A DNA stretch of 64,000 bases from Aliiroseovarius salicola. GTDB lineage: Bacteria > Pseudomonadota > Alphaproteobacteria > Rhodobacterales > Rhodobacteraceae. The notes under the pieces are model-generated. The model did no database searches. It was not told the DNA's origin and saw only the letters and a program-made list of their open reading frames with translations. The translations under genes and the position numbers were made by a program. Location of the stretch: the NCBI RefSeq assembly GCF_027891095.1, contig NZ_JAQIIO010000009.1, forward strand, positions 56,374 to 120,373, in the 5' to 3' direction. This document shows, one piece after another, positions 27,026-35,991 of this stretch; the stretch's first letter is position 1, and each line of letters begins with the position of its first letter.

Positions 27026-27081
27026 CTTCTTCGCTGGGATATGGCGACAATTGATAAACTTGTTCAGAAAAGCCGCCAACA

Positions 27082-30000
27082 ATGACCCAGCCTGCCCCCG
27101 AATTTCCCACTTACGCACTGACAGACCGCTACACCAAGACCAATGGGCGCGTGTTTCTGACAGGAACCCAGGCTCTGGTTCGGATCATGTTGGACCAAGC
27201 CAGACGGGATCGTGCAGCAAAACTCAACACGAGCGGCTTTGTGTCGGGCTACCGCGGCTCCCCACTGGGCGCTCTCGATCTGGAATTCTGGCGAGCAAAA
27301 GATCTCACAGACGCAAAACGCATTTCATTCATGCCCGCCGTCAATGAAGACCTTGGGGCAACCGCCGTTCTTGGCGCGCAACAAGCTGTGTTAGACCCTG
27401 ATTGTGACGTCGAGGGCGTATTTTCCATGTGGTATGGGAAAGGGCCGGGCGTTGACCGGTCCGGCGATGCACTCAAACACGGCAATGCCTATGGGTCTTC
27501 CCCCAAAGGGGGGGTTCTGGTTGTGGCCGGCGATGATCACGGCTGTGTCTCATCTTCTATGCCGCACCAATCAGATGTCGCCTTCATGTCGTGGTTCATG
27601 CCGACGCTCAATCCTGCATCTGTAGGCGAGTATCTTGAGTTCGGTGAATACGGATTGGCACTGTCTCGTTTTTCTGGGACCTGGGTTGGTTTCAAGGCCA
27701 TCTCGGAAACGGTGGAATCCGGTCAGTCGGTAGAATTGCGTGAAGATAGGGACTTTTCGCATCCCGAGTTCGCGCTTCCTGCCGGTGGTTTGCATATTCG
27801 CCCCTCGGATTTGCCCAGCCCAGAAATCGAAACACGGATCGAGTTTAAACTGGCGGCTGTCGAAGCCTTTGCCGAGGCCAATCCGATCGATAAACGAATT
27901 TACGATGTCAAAGATGCCGAGTTTGGTTTCGTGACCACCGGCAAGGGGCATCTCGATCTGATGGAAGCTCTGCGCCTGCTGGGTCTTGACGAAACCGCCT
28001 GTCGTCGGTTGGGCATCGATATCTACAAGGTTGGCATGGTCTGGCCACTGGCCCGGCGAGACGCGCTGGCCTTTGTGCGCAATAAGCGCGAAGTGATGGT
28101 GATCGAAGAGAAACGCGGCATCATCGAAAGCCAGTTCAAAGAGTATTTCTATGACTGGCCTGGCGACAAACCAGAAAAAATGGTAGGCAAACACCGGGCT
28201 GCCGGCGACCCGCTCTTGCCGTGGACCGGCGAACTCAGCCCGCTGGACCTTGTGCCACATGTTGCAGAACGACTTGACCACTTTTTCCCTGAAGAAGGTC
28301 TGGTCGAAAAGGCCCGGGCCCTGATGGCACCACCTACATTGTCGATCAGCGTACCCGGTGCCACCCGCACCCCCTATTTCTGTTCCGGCTGCCCGCACAA
28401 CACCTCAACACGCGTACCGGAAGGATCAAAGGCAGCCTCGGGCATTGGCTGTCATGTCATGGCCAGCTGGATGAACCGCAACACTGGCGGCTATGCGCAG
28501 ATGGGGGGCGAAGGCGTGCCGCATCTGGTGGCGTCAAAATTCAACGGGGGCAAACATCTGTTCCAGAATCTTGGCGAGGGCACCTGGTATCATTCCGGAT
28601 CACTGGCCATTCGACAGGCAGTCGCAGCGGGCGCCAATATCACCTACAAGATCCTCTACAATGACGCGGTTGCGATGACCGGCGGACAGCCGGTTGATGG
28701 TCCGATTTCAGTGCAAGGCATCGCCCAGACCTGCCGCGCAGAAGGGGTCGAGCGGATCGCTCTGGTGTCCGACGACATCAGCAAGTTCAACCCCGGAGAT
28801 TTTCCGCGCGGCACCTCCTTCCATGACCGTTCGGCACTGGACAAGTTGCAACGCGAATTGCGTGAGATCCCCGGTGTAACGGTCCTGCTGTATGAGCAAA
28901 CCTGCGCCACTGAAAAGCGCCGCCGCCGCAAACGTGGCACGGCAGAAGATCCCAAGCGGTTTGCGGTGATCAATCCGCGTGTCTGCGAAGGATGCGGAGA
29001 TTGTTCCGTTGCCTCCAATTGCTTGAGTATCGAACCAATCGAGACGGAGTTTGGGCGCAAAAGGCGCGTTAACTTGTCCTCCTGCAACAAGGATTTCTCC
29101 TGCCTGGAAGGGTTTTGCCCCAGTTTTGTGACCGTCGAAGGCGCCACTCGCCGCAAACGGTCCGGAACTTCGGTGGACCTACCGCCACTTCTGAACCGCC
29201 TGACCACTCCCAAACTTCCACCACTCACGGAACCCTTTGACCTGTTGGTCACGGGCGTTGGCGGAACGGGTGTGGTCACGGTGGGCGCATTGATCACAAT
29301 GGCCGCCCATCTTGAAGGCAAAGGGTCCAGCGTTCTTGATTTCACCGGATTTGCCCAGAAATTCGGGACTGTGTTGAGTTACATCCGCCTGGGTCGCAAT
29401 CCTGACGCCATCCATCAGGTGCGCATTGATAGCGGAGCGGCCGATGCGGTGATTGGGTGCGATGTTGTGGTCAGCTCTTCTCCGAAAGCTTCGATGCACT
29501 ACCGAAAAGGCACTAAACTGGTGCTGAATCATGCAGAGATGCCCACCGGGGATGTGGTGCTGAACCGGGATGCCAATTTGAAGGTCGATCGACGCCAAAA
29601 GGTGATCGCAGAGGCAATCGGGGCGGAAAACCTGTCGGGTTTCGACGCAAACCGCGCCGCGGAGCGGTTTCTTGGGGATGCGGTCTACGCCAATGTGATG
29701 ATGCTTGGGTATGCGTGGCAGAAGGGATTGGTTCCGGTCAGCGAAGCGGCACTAAAACAGGCAATTGAGCTAAATGGTGTGGCGCTTCAGAACAACAACA
29801 AGGCGTTTGACCTTGGGCGCATCATGGCCGAAGTACCGGACGCCCTAGCGGAACCAGCCCCCTCCCCTGCCCCGAAAACTGCGGATGATATCATTCAACA
29901 CCGTGCAGCAGAGCTGACGGCGTATCAGGATGCAGATTACGCTCTTCGCTTCCGCGATACGTTGCGCCACTTCCAGGATCGGATGCCCGAACATATTCGG

Positions 30001-30516
30001 GATGACTTCACCAGTTTGGCGGCAAAGTCTCTTTTCAAGCTGATGGCCTACAAAGATGAGTACGAGGTGGCCCGCCTGCATCTAGATCCAGAGTTTTTGG
30101 GTGGTTTGGAGAATGAATTCGAACCTGGGTTCACCATCAACTACCATCTCGCCCCACCGGGTTTCGCAGGCGAAACTGACAGCCGGGGACGTCCCGGAAA
30201 AATTCAGTTCGGACCTTGGATGGCCAGGGCTTTCACCATTTTGGCGCATTTCAAGTTCCTCCGTTCACGCACAATTAATCCGTTTGGATTGTCTCAGGAG
30301 CGGCGGCAAGAACGGCAGTTGATCACATGGTTTGAAATAATCCTGACCACCCTGCCCTCTCCGAAGTCAGAACATGAAATCGAGATAGCTAAAGCGATCT
30401 TGTCTGCCCCAATGAATATCCGCGGATTTGGACCGGTGAAGGAAGAAGCTGTTAATGCCGTGCTGCCGAAGGTGGAAAAAGCAATGCGCGAACTGGGCGT
30501 CATACCCCCAGCGTGA
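27082..30516 (+). CDS. Indolepyruvate ferredoxin oxidoreductase, fused alpha-beta type
   Basis: The 1144-residue fused protein oxidatively decarboxylates aryl 2-oxo acids (indolepyruvate, phenylpyruvate) to acyl-CoA with ferredoxin reduction. The pyrimidine-binding part is at the N-terminus, with a TPP-binding part after FCSGCPHNTSTRVPEGS (near residue 435) including GIGCHVMASWM. A cysteine cluster follows (CEGCGDCSVASNC, then SSCNKDFSCLEGFCPSF, about 635-680), then the gamma domain beginning VTGVGGTGVVTVG. A C-terminal extension of about 200 residues is shared with other proteobacterial fused forms. The 3' end overlaps the convergent ynjD gene by 17 bases. Confidence 0.92.
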   Translation: MTQPAPEFPTYALTDRYTKTNGRVFLTGTQALVRIMLDQARRDRAAKLNTSGFVSGYRGSPLGALDLEFWRAKDLTDAKRISFMPAVNEDLGATAVLGAQQAVLDPDCDVEGVFSMWYGKGPGVDRSGDALKHGNAYGSSPKGGVLVVAGDDHGCVSSSMPHQSDVAFMSWFMPTLNPASVGEYLEFGEYGLALSRFSGTWVGFKAISETVESGQSVELREDRDFSHPEFALPAGGLHIRPSDLPSPEIETRIEFKLAAVEAFAEANPIDKRIYDVKDAEFGFVTTGKGHLDLMEALRLLGLDETACRRLGIDIYKVGMVWPLARRDALAFVRNKREVMVIEEKRGIIESQFKEYFYDWPGDKPEKMVGKHRAAGDPLLPWTGELSPLDLVPHVAERLDHFFPEEGLVEKARALMAPPTLSISVPGATRTPYFCSGCPHNTSTRVPEGSKAASGIGCHVMASWMNRNTGGYAQMGGEGVPHLVASKFNGGKHLFQNLGEGTWYHSGSLAIRQAVAAGANITYKILYNDAVAMTGGQPVDGPISVQGIAQTCRAEGVERIALVSDDISKFNPGDFPRGTSFHDRSALDKLQRELREIPGVTVLLYEQTCATEKRRRRKRGTAEDPKRFAVINPRVCEGCGDCSVASNCLSIEPIETEFGRKRRVNLSSCNKDFSCLEGFCPSFVTVEGATRRKRSGTSVDLPPLLNRLTTPKLPPLTEPFDLLVTGVGGTGVVTVGALITMAAHLEGKGSSVLDFTGFAQKFGTVLSYIRLGRNPDAIHQVRIDSGAADAVIGCDVVVSSSPKASMHYRKGTKLVLNHAEMPTGDVVLNRDANLKVDRRQKVIAEAIGAENLSGFDANRAAERFLGDAVYANVMMLGYAWQKGLVPVSEAALKQAIELNGVALQNNNKAFDLGRIMAEVPDALAEPAPSPAPKTADDIIQHRAAELTAYQDADYALRFRDTLRHFQDRMPEHIRDDFTSLAAKSLFKLMAYKDEYEVARLHLDPEFLGGLENEFEPGFTINYHLAPPGFAGETDSRGRPGKIQFGPWMARAFTILAHFKFLRSRTINPFGLSQERRQERQLITWFEIILTTLPSPKSEHEIEIAKAILSAPMNIRGFGPVKEEAVNAVLPKVEKAMRELGVIPPA

Positions 30517-31144
30517 TCACCTCGCCACCAGCCGCCTTCGCATCTTCGGCGTCATGGGTCACCATCAAAACGGGCAAATCACAGGCTTTGGCCCGTTCAA
30601 AGACCAGATTTCGGACCTTGGTGCGCAGGCTGGCGTCCAATCCTGAAAATGGTTCGTCCAGCAATAAAGCCTGAGGATCGGATAACAACATCCGCATCAG
30701 GGCAACCCGTGCCCTCTGACCTCCGGAAAGCGTATCTGGGTCCCGTGAGGCATATCCTTCCAAGCCGACCTCAGCCAAAACCTCTTCCACCCTTGCCTGC
30801 CGGTTTTGGCGCGAACCTCCGGGGGCCAATCCAAAGGCCAGATTAGCGCCAACCGACATATGCGGAAAAAGCAACGGGTCTTGAAACAGGATACCTGTGT
30901 GCCGCTGATGGGGCGGCAATTCCGTGATGTCACGCCCATTCAGCAAGATCCGACCAGACAGCTCAAACACCGGGGCAAGCGCGCCCGTTATCGCGGAAAG
31001 AAGTGTTGATTTCCCAATACCAGAAGGCCCCATAAGCGTAAGAACCTCACCGGGTTTCACACGATGGTTCAATTGCACCAAAACCTGCCCCGCCTGCCGG
31101 ATCTCAACGTGATCAAGCACCAGACCCGCTGTGTGATCATCCAT
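30500..31144 (-). CDS. ynjD: ABC transporter ATP-binding protein, YnjD type
   Basis: 214 residues from the ATG at 31144, which overlaps the permease stop by 8 bases and has AAAGGA 7 bases upstream. A longer frame from 31186 lacks these features. Seen: Walker A GPSGIGKST, Q-loop LFQDPLLFPH, signature LSGGQRARVALMR, Walker B ALLLDEPFSGLD and VTHD. Together with the permease and binding protein it forms the Ynj importer, whose substrate is not established. The gene runs 17 bases into the convergent oxidoreductase gene. Confidence 0.85.
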   Translation of the reverse strand: MDDHTAGLVLDHVEIRQAGQVLVQLNHRVKPGEVLTLMGPSGIGKSTLLSAITGALAPVFELSGRILLNGRDITELPPHQRHTGILFQDPLLFPHMSVGANLAFGLAPGGSRQNRQARVEEVLAEVGLEGYASRDPDTLSGGQRARVALMRMLLSDPQALLLDEPFSGLDASLRTKVRNLVFERAKACDLPVLMVTHDAEDAKAAGGEVITLGV

Positions 31145-32834
31145 CCCGCAATCCTTTTCTGTTTCTCCAGACCAGCGCTGGCACAATCAATGCCAAGGCA
31201 AAGGGCAGCAGAGCTGCGGCGGTTTGCAACAATCCAAACACGCCAATGGCCCGGCGATCCCCTCCGGATGCCAAGGCAACCGCTTCGGTTGTGAGTGTTT
31301 CCACGCGCCCTCCACCTATCAACAAGGTTGGAAGGTATTGGCCAACCGACACGGCAATCCCCACCGCAACGGCGGTCAGGATTGGGGCGAGTAACATGGG
31401 CAGTCTGACCCGCCATAAGACACGATCAGGGGATGCCCCCAACGCTTTTGCCACCACCGCTTGCCGTCGATCCCATTGCATCCACGGATCCTGTAGCGAC
31501 AGGCGAATGTAGGGCAAAACAAAAACCAGATGCGCAACGACCACCGCTCCCCTGCCCGTCTCAAGCCCCAGAGACAGCATCAAGGTCTGCAACCCCGGTA
31601 GAAACGCGGTTTGCGGTATGAGGAGCGGCAAATACAACAGCCACATTCCGCGCTGGGTCAGGCGAAGCCCGTGGCGTTCTTCTGCCTCAAGACAACCAAG
31701 CGTCAGGAACAATCCGACCGCAACTGCGGCCCCGGCGATTACAGCCGTTTCGCTGACAGCCTGCCAGCTGCCTACGCTATCCCTGTGCCAACTGCGCAGG
31801 GTGAATTGATCCGGCAAAAGGTCTGGAAAGCTCCAGAAGCCAGCAAAAGACCACACAAACAGCCCCAGCAGCCCCAAAAACAGCAAGAGAGCCGTCAGGA
31901 GCGCCAACAGGAGCCCTCCAGCCCGAATATGGGCGTCCGCCCCCAACCGCAGCCCCCGATGCGCCAGAGAGGCCCCTAGCCGCCCCAAGAGGCGCTCTAG
32001 CCCCCACCAGACGGCGACCGCCCCGAGAACAAGCCCTAGCTGCACCAACGCGCCGGCAGCAGCCCGCAGACGAAACACAAGGTCAGGGTCTGACATCCAG
32101 CGCACAATCTGCACGGATAAGGTCGACGGTGTTGAAGGGCCAAGGATCACCGCCACATCCACCACGGACATGGACCAGGCGAGCACGACCAGAACGGGCA
32201 ACCGAATACGCCCGTAAACCACCGGAAACACCGTGAACATCCAGGCCGCTACCCGCCCGTAGCCCATGGATTGCGCCACAGCCAAACGGCGCGCACCTCC
32301 CACCTGCCCCATTGCGGCAATAGACATCAAAAGCAGAAATGGCACTTCTTTGATCACCATGCCCGCTATCAGTGATAAACCCATCGGATCTTGCAGGATG
32401 AGAAGATCAGGGGGCCGCTGCCACCCGGTCAGTCCCGGAGACACCAGCCGAAACAACCAGCCGGACGGCGCAATCAGAAACGCCAGCCCGAAAGCCGCCG
32501 CCGCATGGGGCACTGCCAGAAGCGGAGACAACAGGCGCTCGACCCAGCCAAAAGCGCGTGTCCCTGCCCAGCCCGCGAGAATGGTCGCAACAATTGTTAG
32601 CGAGATTGCCGCCGCGGCAACTCCCGTGCCAACAGACAATCGCACCGCAGGCCAGAACCCCGGCCAGTCAAACAGGTCCCGAAACGGATCCAGTGAAGGA
32701 CCATATAATCCCGCCGCCGGAAGATGGCCGAAGCCCGGCAAAATCGTCCCGACAAGCCCTGCCAACACCGGCCCAAGCAATAACAGCAAGGTCAGCGCAG
32801 GAAGAATCGGAAAGAAGGATCGGGATTTTGCCAT
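31137..32834 (-). CDS. ynjC: ABC transporter permease with two fused domains, YnjC type
   Basis: 565 residues of very hydrophobic sequence with about twelve membrane segments arranged as two binding-protein-dependent permease domains (about 1-275 and 290-565). Each has an EAA-type loop: GGARRLAVAQSMGYGRVAAW in the first half and DRRQAVVAKALGASPDRVLW in the second. The fusion makes a single-chain pore, as in E. coli YnjC. It follows the binding-protein gene after 59 bases containing a strong hairpin. Confidence 0.87.
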   Translation of the reverse strand: MAKSRSFFPILPALTLLLLLGPVLAGLVGTILPGFGHLPAAGLYGPSLDPFRDLFDWPGFWPAVRLSVGTGVAAAAISLTIVATILAGWAGTRAFGWVERLLSPLLAVPHAAAAFGLAFLIAPSGWLFRLVSPGLTGWQRPPDLLILQDPMGLSLIAGMVIKEVPFLLLMSIAAMGQVGGARRLAVAQSMGYGRVAAWMFTVFPVVYGRIRLPVLVVLAWSMSVVDVAVILGPSTPSTLSVQIVRWMSDPDLVFRLRAAAGALVQLGLVLGAVAVWWGLERLLGRLGASLAHRGLRLGADAHIRAGGLLLALLTALLLFLGLLGLFVWSFAGFWSFPDLLPDQFTLRSWHRDSVGSWQAVSETAVIAGAAVAVGLFLTLGCLEAEERHGLRLTQRGMWLLYLPLLIPQTAFLPGLQTLMLSLGLETGRGAVVVAHLVFVLPYIRLSLQDPWMQWDRRQAVVAKALGASPDRVLWRVRLPMLLAPILTAVAVGIAVSVGQYLPTLLIGGGRVETLTTEAVALASGGDRRAIGVFGLLQTAAALLPFALALIVPALVWRNRKGLRDG

Positions 32835-32850
32835 TCAGCTTCCAAACTGT

Positions 32851-32876
32851 CCGGCGGTTACGAGACGAACCGCCGG
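32851..32876 (-). other. Intercistronic hairpin between ynjB and ynjC
   Basis: A perfect 9-bp stem, CCGGCGGTT (32851-32859) with AACCGCCGG (32868-32876), has an 8-base loop and no T-run. It lies after the binding-protein gene, the usual site for an mRNA-stabilising hairpin in ABC operons. Confidence 0.55.
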
Positions 32877-32893
32877 ATGAGTGTCTATTCTGG

Positions 32894-34102
32894 TTATTCG
32901 GTCACTCCGAAACGAGCTTGCCAGTCCTTAGCAATTCGGGTCATCCAGCTGGGATGCGGTTCTGCTTGCGCCTGCCCCAACTCATCCGGCGACAAAGTTG
33001 CAATGCCAAGATCCAGCGCATCAAACCGAGCGCGGTCTTCATCGGACAGCCCTGCAACGTTCAGAACAGTTCCGTATCCAAGCACATTCGGGTCCTGAGC
33101 GTTTGCCTGTGCTTCCGGGCTAAGAAGGAAATTCGCCAGCACCATCGCCCCCTCTTTTGAACCGGAGTTATAGGGGATGGCCACAAAGGAAGCGTTCCCA
33201 ATGGTACCCTTTTCCAGGACGAAGGTGCGCACTGTATCTGGAAGCTCATAATTCGCAATCGCAGTAGAGGCCGCCCCGGGGCTGAATGAAATCGCCATAT
33301 CCAATTCGCCATCGTTGATCAGCTGGATCTGACGCGTTCCGGTCGGTGGATACGCCCGCCCTTCTCGCCACAGCACAGGTGTCAATTCATCGAGATAGGC
33401 CCAGAGCGGAGCCGTTACTGCGGGATAGGAATCGTCAGCGACCGGATCGACCAGGACCGAAGGGTCGTCCAGTAAGTCGACCAGCATTTGCTTCAAAAAG
33501 GTTGTTCCAAGAAAATCCGGGGGCTGGGGATAGGTGAAGCGACCAGGGTGGGATTTGGCCCACTCTAGGATTTTTTGCGCAGAGGGAAGCGGAGCCTCGA
33601 TATCTGCCGTGTCATACATGAACACAACTTGCGCCATGGCCCAGGGGCTTTCATACCCTTCCACCGGCACCGTGAAATCCGTCTGAACCGTTTTGCCTTC
33701 AACATCGACGTTGGCCCACCCCGGCAGATCTTCAGCAAACGGACCAAAAAGCAGCCCCGACTGCTTCATCGCGGCAAAGTTCGCACCGTTGATCCAGATG
33801 AGATCGATGGCGCCATCTGCATCCTGACCTGCCTCTTTCTCAGACAAGACGCGCGTGACGGCATCGGCGGTATCGGTCAGTTTGACGTGTTCAACAGTGA
33901 CGCCATAGTCCGCTTTCACCCGCTCACCGGCCCAAGCGATAAATGCATTGGTTGTGGGGGACCCACCCCAGGCATTCCAATAGACGGTCTGCCCCCGCGC
34001 CTCCTCCAACACCGCGCCCCAATCTTTTGGATCTGTATCCGCCATTGCAGCCAAAGGCAGCAGCGCACCAAGAACAGAGGCTTTCAACCAGTTCGTTTTC
34101 AT
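32894..34102 (-). CDS. ynjB: ABC transporter substrate-binding protein, YnjB type
   Basis: 402 residues with a signal peptide (MKTNWLKASVLGALLPLAAMA) and a mature start near DTDPKDW. The WNAWGGSPTTNAFIAWAGERV segment near residue 43 and the YPQPPDFLGTTFLKQMLVDL segment are typical of YnjB-like periplasmic proteins. The protein belongs to the iron/thiamine/putrescine-type binding-protein superfamily, but the ligand is unknown. Linked to ynjC, ynjD and the CDP-alcohol transferase gene as in E. coli. Confidence 0.82.
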   Translation of the reverse strand: MKTNWLKASVLGALLPLAAMADTDPKDWGAVLEEARGQTVYWNAWGGSPTTNAFIAWAGERVKADYGVTVEHVKLTDTADAVTRVLSEKEAGQDADGAIDLIWINGANFAAMKQSGLLFGPFAEDLPGWANVDVEGKTVQTDFTVPVEGYESPWAMAQVVFMYDTADIEAPLPSAQKILEWAKSHPGRFTYPQPPDFLGTTFLKQMLVDLLDDPSVLVDPVADDSYPAVTAPLWAYLDELTPVLWREGRAYPPTGTRQIQLINDGELDMAISFSPGAASTAIANYELPDTVRTFVLEKGTIGNASFVAIPYNSGSKEGAMVLANFLLSPEAQANAQDPNVLGYGTVLNVAGLSDEDRARFDALDLGIATLSPDELGQAQAEPHPSWMTRIAKDWQARFGVTE

Positions 34103-34123
34103 AATTTCTCCCAGTTCATGTGA

Positions 34124-34729
34124 TCAGTCAAAGGCACGATGTGCCCCGTATACGCGAAGCATGGCGGTCAGAAGGCAAAGTGACCCAAATCCCCATGCGA
34201 GCAAAGAAAACCAATTGGAGAAAAGGCACAATATCACAAAAAATACAATTGTTTCAGTGCCTTCCAGTATTCCATTAGAGTAGTATAGCGATTTCACACC
34301 CTGCGCAGTTGTCTCTCGACCATGCTTTTCTGCCAAGATTGCATACCCCAGAAAACTTGCGCCATTGACATAGAATGTCAGCAGCAAGAAAGCCCCTGCA
34401 TGGGTGTTTGCATCTGGATCGGCCAAAATAAATGCAAACGGCACCGCACCGTAGAAAAAGAAATCGCTGGAGATATCTAAATAGCCACCGAAATTGGTTG
34501 TTTTGGTGGCGCGCGCCACCGCGCCGTCCAACCCATCAGCGACCCGCGACGCTAGAACGAAGATCAGACCGGCGGTGTAGAATTGAAGTGCAATACATAC
34601 TGCACCAACCAATCCAAGCAGCAAACCGAAAATCGTTACTGAGTTCGCGGACACACCCAGCGATGCCACCCTTTCACCTAGCAGATTCAAAGGCGGATCT
34701 ATCAGTTTTCTCATCGCACGATCGAGCAT
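34124..34729 (-). CDS. ynjF: CDP-alcohol phosphatidyltransferase family protein, YnjF-like
   Basis: 201 residues from the ATG at 34729; a TTG four codons upstream is an alternative. The CDP-alcohol motif is complete: DGLDGAVARATKTTNFGGYLDISSD (DGxxAR..G..xD..xD, near residues 75-99), set in about five to six membrane helices. These enzymes transfer a phosphatidyl or similar group from a CDP-linked donor to an alcohol. It heads the ynjF-ynjB-ynjC-ynjD set, 21 bases before ynjB, so the imported compound could be its alcohol acceptor (speculative). Confidence 0.82.
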   Translation of the reverse strand: MLDRAMRKLIDPPLNLLGERVASLGVSANSVTIFGLLLGLVGAVCIALQFYTAGLIFVLASRVADGLDGAVARATKTTNFGGYLDISSDFFFYGAVPFAFILADPDANTHAGAFLLLTFYVNGASFLGYAILAEKHGRETTAQGVKSLYYSNGILEGTETIVFFVILCLFSNWFSLLAWGFGSLCLLTAMLRVYGAHRAFD

Positions 34730-34851
34730 GTCGGATTCCAAGTCAACTCAAACTATCAAACTTCATCTAAAGTCTATGAACGCCCTTCTCCGGTACGTCC
34801 ATTGCATCAACGAAATTGTGATTGTCTGTCAGATTGCGAAAGCCAGCATCG

Positions 34852-34868
34852 GGTTTCGCGGCGAAACC
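34852..34868. promoter_or_regulatory. parS-like palindrome, copy 1 (downstream of parB)
   Basis: GGTTTCGCGGCGAAACC has perfect 7-base arms and a 3-base centre and ends 7 bases before the parB stop codon region. The same palindrome occurs at 35896 and 37456, all inside the replication-partition module, which marks it as the likely ParB-binding centromere. Confidence 0.7.
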
Positions 34869-34875
34869 TGAAGGG

Positions 34876-35991
34876 TCAATTCCCCAACAACGCGCGCAAC
34901 TCGTCGATTGCCGCGTCCACCAGCTCTTTGCTTGCACCCTTACCCTGAAACCGTAGCAGGATACCTTGTTCGTCCTCATCACGCGACAAAACCACCGGCT
35001 CTCCAGCACAAAGCGATTTCAGCCTGCCGGTCCCAGGTTTTGGCCTTGATGCGGATTTTGGGCGCCCACCCCGGCTTTGATCCTTGGGTCCTTCTTCTGC
35101 ACTCTCGACAACTGGAAGCAAGCATAACCACTCTTCCTCAGAGTTCGCCGGTTGACGGCTCGCCATTGCCTCTCGCAGTTCCTGCGTGTGGCCCATCCGC
35201 AAAGTTGAAGCCAAACGAAGCCCCTGCTTCTCGGTCAATTGATCGGCAAAGCCAAGCAGGTCCCCAAGCTCTTCAAACACATGTGCAAAAGATCGCACCT
35301 TTGATCGCTTCGACTTCGAAGCAGATGCAAAGAGTTTGCGGACCGCGTCTTCAACAGTTTCAAAAGCGCCATTTTGTGTCGAAACGACTGCAATCCGCCC
35401 TCGCTCAAAATGGCTGAGCTGCGAACGGATTTCATTCTCTTCGACCATGGCAACAAATGCCTCGGGAACAGACTCTATCGGCTTAATTAGAGACTTTGCT
35501 GTCGCAAATTTCGATTCGCCCGTCTGGTCATGAAGGTGCTTTAACGCCAGAAGGCGCCGGTATCCGGACACAACGCCGTATGTTTTCCCGTCACCCGGCT
35601 GCTTCAACCTGTAAAGTTCCACAGGCAATCTGAGACTATTAGCTGAAATAGAGTCTATTAGTTCGCTCAATTCTACCTGATCAACGGACGCACGATCGCG
35701 GATCATGTCATTCATATCAATCTGATCGAGGGGCACCTCGGTCATGACCAATCCTTTGCTCTCTGCGTCCCGTAACCGGTCAGCATCTGCAGAGTCCTTG
35801 GCCAGTTTCTCACGAGCGGCAGCATCCACAACCGGGCTTTGTCCTGCCGCATCAGCGGCCACCTGCGCAATTGGTGCCATCGCCCCCTTCATGGGGGTTT
35901 CGCGGCGAAACTCTTCTTCAAGTCTTGTTAGATCCTCGGCACTTGGTGCCTGCAGTTTACGCCTACGTGCCATGTTATGCCTCCTCCTCAC
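34876..35991 (-). CDS. parB: Plasmid partition protein ParB
   Basis: 371 residues; the first Met lies six codons before a second one (MARRRKLQAP), and either may be the start. The ParB N-terminal nuclease/CTPase-like domain begins near VPLDQIDMNDMIRDR (about 88-102). It continues with LRLPVELYRL and a GYRRLLALKHL motif (canonical GERRxxA replaced by SGYRRLLA), then VEENEIRSQLSHFERGRI and a helix-turn-helix region. ParB loads at parS and links DNA to ParA. It overlaps the parA stop by 17 bases, the usual parAB order. One parS-like palindrome lies within its coding sequence. Confidence 0.88.
   Translation of the reverse strand: MRRRHNMARRRKLQAPSAEDLTRLEEEFRRETPMKGAMAPIAQVAADAAGQSPVVDAAAREKLAKDSADADRLRDAESKGLVMTEVPLDQIDMNDMIRDRASVDQVELSELIDSISANSLRLPVELYRLKQPGDGKTYGVVSGYRRLLALKHLHDQTGESKFATAKSLIKPIESVPEAFVAMVEENEIRSQLSHFERGRIAVVSTQNGAFETVEDAVRKLFASASKSKRSKVRSFAHVFEELGDLLGFADQLTEKQGLRLASTLRMGHTQELREAMASRQPANSEEEWLCLLPVVESAEEGPKDQSRGGRPKSASRPKPGTGRLKSLCAGEPVVLSRDEDEQGILLRFQGKGASKELVDAAIDELRALLGN
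35896..35912. promoter_or_regulatory. parS-like palindrome, copy 2 (inside parB)
   Basis: GGTTTCGCGGCGAAACT matches copy 1 at 16 of 17 positions. It lies within the first 100 bases of the parB coding sequence and encodes part of FRRETP on the minus strand. Confidence 0.6.
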
